The notes beneath the pieces were generated by a model. The model saw only the letters and a program-made list of their open reading frames with translations. It made no database searches and was not told the DNA's origin. Shown one piece after another: positions 56,530 to 64,000 of a stretch of 64,000 nt of DNA; positions within the stretch are counted from its first letter, which is position 1; the number at the start of each line of letters is the position of its first letter. The stretch spans positions 62,001-126,000 of the forward strand of contig JAQMWT010000675.1 of assembly GCA_029834535.1 (NCBI GenBank), read 5' to 3'. The stretch comes from Chrysophaeum taylorii. Its lineage: Eukaryota; Sar; Pelagophyceae; Pelagomonadales; Pelagomonadaceae. Made by a program: the position numbers and the translations under genes.

Positions 56530-57741
56530 CGGCCCGCATCTTGAGGACGGACGTATGTGACGATTTCGGTGTCGAAGGCCTCGTACTCGGCGGTCGAGTT
56601 GTGGACTATCCTGGCAGACTTTGAATACAAAAAGGCTTGCGCTCGCTCTCTCGAGAACGCCCGCCATACCGAGAACCGACCGATGGTATATGTTCGATGA
56701 GGCGAAAAAAGGAAGGGCACCGTGAGATATTGTCGTCGATTCGTTGATATGATCGAGATCTCGAAGGGCGACCTCCTGCGAGGACAAGGTCGCGAGGAAG
56801 TTGTTCCTGAGGAAGTTCTGCGGCGCGTAGAGCTCGATGAAGTCGACGAAAAACTGTGGAAGATGATCCAGGCTGCGTTGGTTGGTGCGCACGTCCTGCC
56901 GCGTCCGTGCGGAAGAGCGCCAAGTAGAGCTTCTTGAAGGGTGTTTATCCTCGAGGACTGCCCGGAGAGGAGTCCCAAAGTCCTAGCGGGCGGTTCATGC
57001 CCTCGTCGATACGCTTGGACAGGGGATGTATGTTCGTTAACTCGCTGGTGAGGCGTCTCTGCTTCGCGTCTCCGAGCTCCCTCCCAGAGGGTATTGTTAA
57101 GCAGCGCGCGGCTTGCTCGAGCCCGCCTTGTCCGGCACAGAACTTCTCGTCGTGCAACTTCATTCAGTGAAGCTGCTGCGCCCGCGACGGCTTTGCCAAA
57201 GAGACGGTGATTCTCGTGCCGCGCGCGAAGATGCCGTCGCCACTTGCGGGAGGGAGTAAGGCCCCACGGCGCCGCATCGAGGGCACTTGCGAGCTTCCGG
57301 CTCGTCGTCTCGCAGAGCTCGCGCAAACCATCAAGGTCGGGGACGTTGCGGCGCTTGGCGCGAGCGAGCGCGATGCAGAGGGGGGCTTAACTTGATGACG
57401 ATGTGGCCGTCGTAGCCCGAGAACAGCGCCATCGACTGCATCAGGACAGTATGGTCCTTCCGCTGGATCAGAACCTCACCAAAACATTCGTGGTCCGTGC
57501 CGCCCCAGGCTTGTCCGTCTGAACACCGCGTCGCCCTCGGCTCGTCGGTCAGATTTCCTGCCACCCCGCGCGCTCGCTCGCCCGCTGTCCACACCTTCTC
57601 ACCACGTATACACTGTCTCCTAACTTCGTCTCGCCGGACTTCTAGTCCTATAAAGAGCATGTCAGCCGATTTAATCCCTATAGAGAAAAACGTAGAACGT
57701 CCGGTTTTGGCCTTGGACCACAACGCAGCCAAGAGGGGCAA
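56530..57741 (-). pseudogene. Minus-strand relic of a large unknown gene
   Basis: Consecutive coding-like pieces appear in changing frames from 57741 downward. They include GTDHECFGEVLIQRKDHTVL and SMALFSGYDGHIVIKL, then ALDAAPWGLTPSRKWRRHLR, MKLHDEKFCAGQGGLEQAAR with SELTNIHPLSKRIDEGMNRP, LPQFFVDFIELYAPQNFLRN, and finally HNSTAEYEAFDTEIVTYVRP. At least four frame changes are needed. It is probably one former ORF of more than 350 codons, of transposon or viral type by context only. Confidence 0.4.
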
Positions 57742-58949
57742 GTCAAAAGCTCAAGGTAGTAAGTACATCAAGTTTGTGGTAGTACGTCGAGTGCTCGCAA
57801 TGCCACGTAAATCTCCTTATGGGAACGGGTGATCGCCATCATCAATACGCTGCTGCTTGCCGCCACGCATAAATTGGAGTTGTTGTGGATTTATGTTGTT
57901 ACGAGTTTCGAAAGTGCAAGTTTTAATGCCAAAGGACGACGCGAGAAATATATTATTGAGGCAAGAGCAACTTTGGGTGTGGGAATGGTCTCTCACGGTC
58001 AGTCAGAGGGAATGGCGGCCGCGCACTCCCTTCACTTTTTGGTGCGCAACCATACCTTATCGGCCAGGTCGGCGTCCTCCCGCGACACCACCACCGATGT
58101 TCGTTGCGAGCAGTCATGGGGCGTTGTGCGGCCATTGTTAGAGCATGCACCATACGAGCCGCTGTTCGCCTCAAGTCAGCAAACGCAACGAGACCAAGGC
58201 GCAGAACTTTTGCAGGAGGCGGACATAAACCAACCAACCAAGAGGATCAACATCGCTAGCCAGGAAGGGCGAACATACGACGACGTGCGACTGTTGATGA
58301 TTAAGCACGGTGGCTCTTTTCGAGCAGGGGGTGGACGTCCTCCGGCCTGACATCAATCGATGCTTCGGCCATATGATACTGTTACTCGACCGAGTCGCTT
58401 CAAATGCGACTGCGCTGCCTTCTTTGGGTTTGCTTGAGAGAAACAACATCGCCGGAGAAGTTTGTGGATGTGTCAAGAATAAATCGCGCTGCGAGATAGT
58501 AGCAAAATTGGCGCCTCCCTCCGCTGGACTTTGTCTCGTTATGCTGTAATCATCAGGTAGTCTCCCCCAAAAAAAAAAAAAAAGATCACTATCGTCGAGA
58601 GGATGGATGATGCCCAATTGTAAGGTATTATTATTCTGATTCTGATTCTGATGAGAGGTGATATCACGACGACGACGACGACGACGACGGAGTGGGCAAC
58701 GCGCCGTGAATGGACTGGCGACATTAGGCGGCGTCGTGCGTCGACGACGGCATATACATAGAGTCACGAGCACAACAAGTCGGAAGAAAAGAATGAATTC
58801 AAATAAGCTCAGAATATAACACTTTTTACTCAGAATAAATAAATAATAGACACATACTCGAATGGTAGTAGTAGTAGTAGTAAATAGAGCTTCCCGAAGT
58901 AAGTGAAAGAAGAAGACAGAGAAAATGCCAGCACCACAGAGGGAGAAAG

Positions 58950-60560
58950 TTAGGAAACGCGGTAGGAGAGGAGAGATTTGAACTCGGCGTAGGTTAGCTT
59001 CTTCGAGTCGGCGTGCGCGTCGGTCTCTTGGATAAGGTCTGCGGCGTCTTCCTCGGTACCGCCGACGACGCTGACGAGGTTGTGGAGCGTGATGTAACCC
59101 TTGCGTTCGCGGTCGAAGCTCAAAAAAGCTTTGGTGACATGCTCTTCCCGCATGTAAAAGTTCCGTTCCATCGTCGCGGCGAGGAATTCCGAGAAAGAGA
59201 CGAAACCATCGCCCGAGGCGTCGATGCCTTCGACGAGGTCTTGGATCGACGCCGCGGGCATGGATTTGGCGATGGCCACCTCGAGCTCGGCGGCGCATAT
59301 CTTTCCGTCGGCATCTTTGTCGATCGCGTCGAAGATTTGCCTGAGATGCGAAAAGTTCGCGCGCGCCTTTTTTTTTTTTTTATCGTCGGCCGAAACCTCG
59401 CCTTCCATCAAGAGGGCTTGGCTGAGGACGTTGAGGGCGAGTCGCTTGAACCTCGGGGCGCGCACGAAGCGAGACATGCGCGCCGCCACCGCCGCCATCT
59501 TGTCTTCTTCGGTCGGGGACCAGGCTTTTTTGAAGAAAACGTGCGCGAGAGCGGATCTCGTCGAATATCTTTTTGACTCGTTCTTGTGGAGGAGGTGTCG
59601 CACAAAATCCTTCGCCTCCTCCGAGACCGTGTCCCAGTCTGGCGAGGGGAAGCGGACCGTGCCGTCCCGGATCATCTGGAGGAGACGATATTCGGAGGTT
59701 CCGGTGAAGGGCGGGAAACCGCAGAAGAGGATGTAGGCGATGACGCCGATCGACCAGACGTCGGCCTTGAGCGTGTAGCCCCGGCTGATGACCTCCGGGG
59801 CCATATACCCTGGTGTCCCCACGAAGCTGTCCATGCGCACATCACCGACGAGTTTTGATAAGCCAAAGTCGATAACCTTGAGCGTCGTCTCGGTTTCGTC
59901 TTTGAAGAGAACGTTTTCGGGCTTGAGATCGCGGTGAGCGATGGGTGGCTTGCGCGAGTGACAGTAGTGGACGGCCTCGAGGATCTGCCGCAACACGATG
60001 GCCGCCGACCGCTCGCTAAACCTCTTCTCGGGGGTCTGGGCTTTGTCGAGGATTCTCCTCAAAAGCTCGCCGCCGGTGCACAGTTCCGTGATGATGTGCA
60101 ACGAACCCTTCTCGTTGAGGATCTCGTGGACCCTGACGATGTTTGGGTGCCGGAGCTTGATCATGATCGACACCTCGGACCTGATGAGCTCGGGCCTCTC
60201 GACGGTCGCTTTCACTATGGTCTTCACGGCGAACATCTGATTCGGGTCCGACTTGAGACGACACGCCCGAACTGTCCCAAAGTGGCCCTTCCCGAGAACC
60301 GCTTCCTCGACCTCGTACTTGCGACGGAGCCGGGCTTCGGTTGGGGCCTGCGAATCGGACGCCTGCGGCTGCTCGGACGCCCGCCGCACGTTCACGGTCG
60401 CCGCCTCAGACCGTCGCACGCGGAGCGCGGGACGCCTGGTGGTAGTGCGGTCGCTGGGCTCGTCCTGCTGCGGCTCAACTAAAGTCATCACCCTCGGGTT
60501 CTGCAGCCGCCGTCGCCTCCTTCTCCACCACTTGACGAGTCTCGCGGCAAACAGGTCCAT
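58950..60560 (-). CDS. Calcium-dependent protein kinase (CDPK)
   Basis: This is 536 residues. A basic, Trp/Arg-rich N-terminus (VKWWRRRRRR) lacks a myristoylation Gly. The kinase domain (~82-345) has all catalytic motifs: LGKGHFGTV, FAVKTIV, HRDLKPEN, VIDFGLSKL and GTPGYMAPEV. A junction helix follows. EF hands 1 and 2 are canonical (DKDADGKICAAE, DASGDGFVSFSE). EF hands 3 and 4 are degenerate (DRERKGYITLHN, DAHADSKKLTYAE). It should be a cytosolic or membrane-bound Ser/Thr kinase activated by calcium through the two intact hands. It is divergent from the C2-domain gene, 462 bp apart. Confidence 0.95.
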   Translation of the reverse strand: MDLFAARLVKWWRRRRRRLQNPRVMTLVEPQQDEPSDRTTTRRPALRVRRSEAATVNVRRASEQPQASDSQAPTEARLRRKYEVEEAVLGKGHFGTVRACRLKSDPNQMFAVKTIVKATVERPELIRSEVSIMIKLRHPNIVRVHEILNEKGSLHIITELCTGGELLRRILDKAQTPEKRFSERSAAIVLRQILEAVHYCHSRKPPIAHRDLKPENVLFKDETETTLKVIDFGLSKLVGDVRMDSFVGTPGYMAPEVISRGYTLKADVWSIGVIAYILFCGFPPFTGTSEYRLLQMIRDGTVRFPSPDWDTVSEEAKDFVRHLLHKNESKRYSTRSALAHVFFKKAWSPTEEDKMAAVAARMSRFVRAPRFKRLALNVLSQALLMEGEVSADDKKKKKARANFSHLRQIFDAIDKDADGKICAAELEVAIAKSMPAASIQDLVEGIDASGDGFVSFSEFLAATMERNFYMREEHVTKAFLSFDRERKGYITLHNLVSVVGGTEEDAADLIQETDAHADSKKLTYAEFKSLLSYRVS

Positions 60561-60779
60561 AATATTACGTCTGTGGCATCAGCATCAGCTTCAGCATACG
60601 CGTACTACCACTTCGAACTATACAGCTTCAAGGAATCTATCTCTCTCTCTCTCTCTTCTTCTTCTTCTTCTTCTTCTTCTTCTTCGGAGGGGGGGCGAGC
60701 CCCCTCGATCGAAGACGAAGAAGGAGCTCGCCCCCCTCGATCGAAGACGATGAAGGAGCTCCGCCACTCCTGGCCCGAC

Positions 60780-60814
<35 letters not shown>

Positions 60815-61022
60815 TTTCCTCTCTTCGACTCTTCGACTCTTCTCGAGACGTCGAGTGCGAGCGAAAAGGCAGTGTACTACTTTTCCGTGTCGTGATGATG
60901 ATGATGATGTGGGCTGTTGAATGCCACCCGCATTGTTCTGTCTGTCTGTTTGGCTGTGTGTCCACGACCCCTGTGGCAGACAGAGAGACAGAAAAGAGAA
61001 CCCTTTTTTTTCTTTTCATGAT
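60561..61022. promoter_or_regulatory. Divergent promoter region with TCT and AGC arrays
   Basis: It contains CT and TCT runs (about 60641-60689), a ~30-bp near-duplicate (CCCCCTCGATCGAAGACGA at about 60708 and 60734), and an AGC array (60781-60812). It must serve the CDPK and C2-protein promoters. No core element was recognised. Confidence 0.5.
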
Positions 61023-63404
61023 ATGGACGACTGGAGCGAGGAAGTGAGCGCGTGGACGTTTTACCCCGTGGTGGAGGTGGGCGTGGAGGTGGAGGGGATG
61101 ATGACGTGGGTTCCCGCTCGCATCGTGACGTGGCGCAAAGCTGCGAACGAACGGTCGAGCGTTGCTGTGGTGTCGTTCTTGGGGTTTGAGGCCGAGGGCA
61201 CGCAGGAATGCGGAAAGGAGGATATCCGGGAATTGGAGGTGCAGGACGAGGGCGGGGATTCCCCGAGGACCAAGGCGGCCCTCAAGCCGGGGACCCCGGT
61301 GCGCGCCGTGTATCTGGGAGACCGCGAGTGGTACGAGGCGACGATCGTGGACGCGTCGAAGGATTACGCGACGGTGCTGTTCACGGAATACGACGAGACG
61401 CAGGCGACCGCCCTGCCGTTGATTCGAGTCGTGGAGAAACCACAGGAAGAAGAGGAGGTCGTCGAGGAGGGCCGCGTCGCGTACTACGTCGCGCTCGCGC
61501 GGTCGGGCGTACCGATCGAAGTGGTCGAGGCGGCGGCGGAGCGAGAGGATATTCGGGATATCCGGTCGGCCGTTGCCGAGGCGCGTCGGACCAAGCCGAC
61601 GCAGAAGATCGTCACGAACCGCGGGGCGATGGTTCGAGAACTCGAGGAGTCCCAGTGCTTCGAGGACGCGTTTTTGCGCCGAGTCTTCGCGGCGTACGAT
61701 TCGCGCGAGCCGCTCGGCAAATTGTCGCCGCTCGATTTTGTGGATGCCCTCAAACACACGGGGCTCGCGACCTCGGCCCTCGAGTTGTTCGTCGCCTTCG
61801 ACGGCGACGAGGACGGTCAGATGGACTACGACGAGTTCAAGGATGGGATAAAGCGGCTCGTGTACGAGAATTCCGACGGCGCGCGTGCCTTGGTTTGGTA
61901 TTGGCGCGAGCTTCAAGAGGAGTGGTGGGCCGGGACTGGAACAGCCAAGGTTGAAAACCACCCAATCCGCGAGGCGATTATTCGGGGGAATAATCGTCGT
62001 CGTCGTCGCGATTCGGGCGGTTCGACGACGACCAAGTCCGGCGACGAATTCCTCGAAGGTATCATGCAGCAAGGTGGGACGATGCGCGAGCTGGCGAGGC
62101 CTTGCCTCGTCAAGCTCGACTCTAAGGAACGCGTCTTGACGATCTGGCATCTTTCCTCGGGGAAAGAGGCGATCCGGACGACGAGCCTCCCCGACGACCG
62201 GGCGACCGCGAGGGGTCGGCTCGCGGACGCGAGCATCTTCGGTTCTAGGACCACGCGCGCCTGGTACAGATGCGATCTGATCGTCGACCTCAAACCGGGC
62301 GGACGCTGCAAGCTCTGGCTCCCGCGACCCTACGTCGAGCGGGCGCGATGGATCACCGAACTCGACCGTTGCGCCGCCATCTCGCGGTCCGAAGATCCGG
62401 AAGAAGTTGAAGAAGCTCCTCGACTTCTAGAAGAAGAAGAAGAAGAAGACGATCTCGGTCTGGCGCCCAACCTTCTGGTCGTGTGGGTGCATCGAGGCCG
62501 CGACCTCGCCGTCAAGGACAAGTCGGTCCTGAAGGAAGGCACCTCCGACCCTTACGTCAGGTTTTACGCGACGTCGACGCCCGGTCTCTGGAGGGCGACA
62601 CGAGTTGTGCGCGAATCCCTCGACCCCGTTTGGAACCAGCGCTTCGAACTCCCTTTCTCCGCTCTTCCGGATGCGCTCTGGTTTGTGTGCGCCGACCACG
62701 ACGCGGCATCCCGCGACGACTTCATGGGCGCTTTTCGCGTCGATTTGCGCGCGCTACACTCCTCCCGCGGTCTCCTTGTGGACCGCGAATGGTATAAACT
62801 CGTGTCGAAGGAGATTCCCGAGGACGACGTAACCAAGGCTCTCGGGAACACCTCGTCGAAAAACATCAAGGGAGAAGTTGAAGTTTCGGTCGCGTTCCGT
62901 CACTCCTCCAACTCGATATTTGACTTGCCCTCCTTCGAACCCTCCACTTTGTTATCGGTCGGCATCCTCTCGGCTTGCTTAAAAAATCAACGCCGCAACT
63001 CCTGGATGGACAAGGCAAACGCCCCGTGGTCGCCGCGCGTGCGCGTCTCGGTCCTCGGCTCGGGCGCCGCCGACAAGGCCACCACCGCCAGACCCTTCAC
63101 TTATAACCCTATCTGGGCCGAGCTCCTCGTCTTCGACGACCTTCCCCACGACGATTCCCGCCGCCACGTCGTCCTCGAGTTCGTCTTGGAGGATCACGCC
63201 TCCCCGAACCCCACCCCCATCGCCAAGGCCCGACTCAAGCTCGACCCAACCACCCCCCTCAAGGACGCCTTCGCCTTGGACCTCCAAGACGCTGCGCACA
63301 CCCCCCCTGGCCACGCTGCTGCTGCTGCTGCTGCTGCTGCTAGTGATGATGCCTTCCTGCTCGGCACGCTCGAGATTAACCTCGCTTGGTCACCCACCGC
63401 CTAA
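61023..63404 (+). CDS. Tudor-like / EF-hand / PH / double C2 protein
   Basis: This is 793 residues from the ATG at 61023 (MDDWSEEVSAWTFYPVVEVG); an upstream in-frame ATG at 60921 would add a Cys-rich 34 residues that I doubt. A Tudor/SMN-like beta-barrel lies at ~87-131 (GTPVRAVYLGDREWYEATIV). One EF hand lies at ~258-271 (FDGDEDGQMDYDEF). A PH-like domain lies at ~356-452 (RPCLVKLDSKERVLTIWHLS ... ARWITELDR). The first C2 domain is at ~481-593 (LLVVWVHRGRDLAVKDK, SDPYVRFYA, DPVWNQRFELPF) and a second, less conserved C2 at ~642-745. It is probably a calcium- and lipid-responsive peripheral membrane adaptor; the substrate or partner is unknown. An Ala run lies near the C-terminus. Confidence 0.8.
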   Translation: MDDWSEEVSAWTFYPVVEVGVEVEGMMTWVPARIVTWRKAANERSSVAVVSFLGFEAEGTQECGKEDIRELEVQDEGGDSPRTKAALKPGTPVRAVYLGDREWYEATIVDASKDYATVLFTEYDETQATALPLIRVVEKPQEEEEVVEEGRVAYYVALARSGVPIEVVEAAAEREDIRDIRSAVAEARRTKPTQKIVTNRGAMVRELEESQCFEDAFLRRVFAAYDSREPLGKLSPLDFVDALKHTGLATSALELFVAFDGDEDGQMDYDEFKDGIKRLVYENSDGARALVWYWRELQEEWWAGTGTAKVENHPIREAIIRGNNRRRRRDSGGSTTTKSGDEFLEGIMQQGGTMRELARPCLVKLDSKERVLTIWHLSSGKEAIRTTSLPDDRATARGRLADASIFGSRTTRAWYRCDLIVDLKPGGRCKLWLPRPYVERARWITELDRCAAISRSEDPEEVEEAPRLLEEEEEEDDLGLAPNLLVVWVHRGRDLAVKDKSVLKEGTSDPYVRFYATSTPGLWRATRVVRESLDPVWNQRFELPFSALPDALWFVCADHDAASRDDFMGAFRVDLRALHSSRGLLVDREWYKLVSKEIPEDDVTKALGNTSSKNIKGEVEVSVAFRHSSNSIFDLPSFEPSTLLSVGILSACLKNQRRNSWMDKANAPWSPRVRVSVLGSGAADKATTARPFTYNPIWAELLVFDDLPHDDSRRHVVLEFVLEDHASPNPTPIAKARLKLDPTTPLKDAFALDLQDAAHTPPGHAAAAAAAAASDDAFLLGTLEINLAWSPTA

Positions 63405-63532
63405 CTCAATTACGTCGTTACGAAGAAGAAGAAGAAGCCTAAAGTACTACCTACTACTATATTTACCCAGATTTGTTCCGGTACGCCTCGAGCGAGCTCT
63501 AGAACACGGGTAAGGAAGGAAGGATTCTGACC

Positions 63533-64000
63533 ATGCAGGTCAGAGCCCTCAACGAGCGCGAGCTCCAACTCGGGATCAGCGGGTCGGCGTCGTGGCACGA
63601 GAAGTACGCCGACAGCGCGTGGGTGTACGTGGGGGGTCTCCCGAGAGAACTCAGCGAAGGAGACGTGATTTGCGTCCTGAGCCAATGGGGTGAGCTAGAA
63701 GACTTCAACATGCCGCGCGACAGGAAGACCGGCACCCCTCGAGGCTGGTGCTGGTGCAAGTACGTCGATCAAAGGTCGACGATCCTGGCGGTTGACAACA
63801 TGGCGGGGGTCAAATTGCTGGGAAGAACCTTGAGAGTAGACCACTGCGAAAGATATAAGCTTCCGGAAGAGCTTAAAGAAGCCGAGAACAAGTTCGAGCC
63901 CGGAGCCCTCTACAAGGGAAAGGACCTTGCGTCCGAACACACGCTCGAGAAGGGCGTCGACGTCTGGGCCTCAAAGAAAGAGAAAAAGAAAAAGAAGGAC
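63533..64000 (+). CDS. RBMX2/IST3 splicing factor (3' partial)
   Basis: The reading frame runs from the ATG at 63533 to the window edge (156 codons, no stop). The N-terminal ALNERELQLGISGSASWHEK and a single RRM with RNP2 WVYVGGLP and RNP1-like RGWCWCKYVD, then DQRSTILAVDNMAGVKLLGR and TLRVDHCERYKLP, are diagnostic of RBMX2 (Snu17/Ist3). This is a subunit of the RES complex on U2 snRNP that retains unspliced pre-mRNA and promotes the first splicing step. The end seen is Lys-rich (KKEKKKKKD) as in relatives. The ATG is preceded by a GTAAGG...CAG arrangement, so an upstream exon is possible. Confidence 0.92.
   Translation, partial: MQVRALNERELQLGISGSASWHEKYADSAWVYVGGLPRELSEGDVICVLSQWGELEDFNMPRDRKTGTPRGWCWCKYVDQRSTILAVDNMAGVKLLGRTLRVDHCERYKLPEELKEAENKFEPGALYKGKDLASEHTLEKGVDVWASKKEKKKKKD

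Larger units (their letters stand above)
54680..58949. other. 4.3-kb region of relic genes and low-coding DNA
   Basis: No intact gene was recognised. It contains a TACG array (about 54846-54861) and three relic or doubtful coding stretches, listed separately. Between 57.8 and 58.9 kb there is AT-richer sequence with a GAC array (about 58662-58690) and a TAG array (58865-58882), and nothing else that can be named. Confidence 0.5.

Noticed and set aside
60618-62150. Minus-strand 510-codon ORF
   Set aside because: Antisense of the Tudor/EF/PH/C2 gene. It reads through the AGC and TCT microsatellites as Cys and Arg runs.
1-64000. tRNA, rRNA or CRISPR features
   Set aside because: I looked for T-arm/B-box words (GGTTCGAATCC type), rRNA-like conserved blocks and regularly spaced direct repeats. 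I found none I could support. A tRNAscan and Infernal run would settle it.

Overview
This is a nuclear chromosome segment from a eukaryote, most likely a unicellular photosynthetic stramenopile such as a pelagophyte or diatom relative, with a haptophyte as the main alternative. The evidence is indirect. No bacterial operons or ribosome-binding sites are seen. Genes are dense, mostly single-exon and GC-rich at third codon positions. Families include mitochondrial phosphate carrier, OGT/SPINDLY, CDPK, XPA, RBMX2/IST3 and an LSD1-type amine oxidase. Two proteins (an HSP90 and a ubiquitin) carry N-terminal signal plus transit-like presequences typical of a red-derived complex plastid with four membranes.

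Layout. 1-5.6 kb: tail of a CNBD/DUF4116 channel, overlapping tail to tail with a secretory glycosyltransferase-like gene; a small coiled-coil gene; the presequence-bearing ubiquitin; an LTR scar; and a small repeat protein. 5.6-14.9 kb: ELO fatty-acid elongase, LSD1-like oxidase fused to an extended PHD finger, mitochondrial phosphate carrier, and an HTTM-like membrane protein, separated by gene-poor stretches. 15.3-23.3 kb: a TPR protein, a 13-TPR OGT-like protein with altered sugar-nucleotide residues, a multipass membrane protein, and an EF-hand PPP phosphatase. 23.3-27.7 kb: a decayed Copia LTR retrotransposon abutting the 3' end of an eight-exon kinase-like/kinesin-light-chain-TPR gene (27.7-31.7 kb). 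32.7-36.7 kb: a small spliced two-TM gene and a large PAN-GT2-GT4 glycosyltransferase. 36.7-39.1 kb: repeats and gene fragments. 39.1-48.1 kb: MFS transporter, O6-alkylguanine alkyltransferase, cytochrome b561, DUF3598 protein, a perfect 71-bp inverted repeat around a LINE 3' end, a four-TM protein, and plastid-type HSP90. 48.1-58.9 kb: a small XPA gene, an FBP1-like siderophore-binding protein, and long tracts of decayed coding sequence. 58.9-64 kb: a CDPK divergent from a Tudor/EF/PH/C2 protein, and the start of RBMX2/IST3.

No single operon-like system is present. The connections that stand out are as follows. The ubiquitin and HSP90 fit protein import and quality control in the complex plastid. 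The FBP1-like protein and cytochrome b561 could both serve iron acquisition, though they lie 11 kb apart. CDPK, the EF-hand phosphatase and the EF/C2 protein are calcium signalling parts. XPA and the alkyltransferase are DNA repair proteins. The most unusual structure is the kinase-TPR gene: seven phase-0 introns all fall at the same place in the TPR unit, so its exons are whole-repeat cassettes, and its stop codon lies inside LTR sequence.

All identifications come from reading motifs in the translated sequence. No database search was run.
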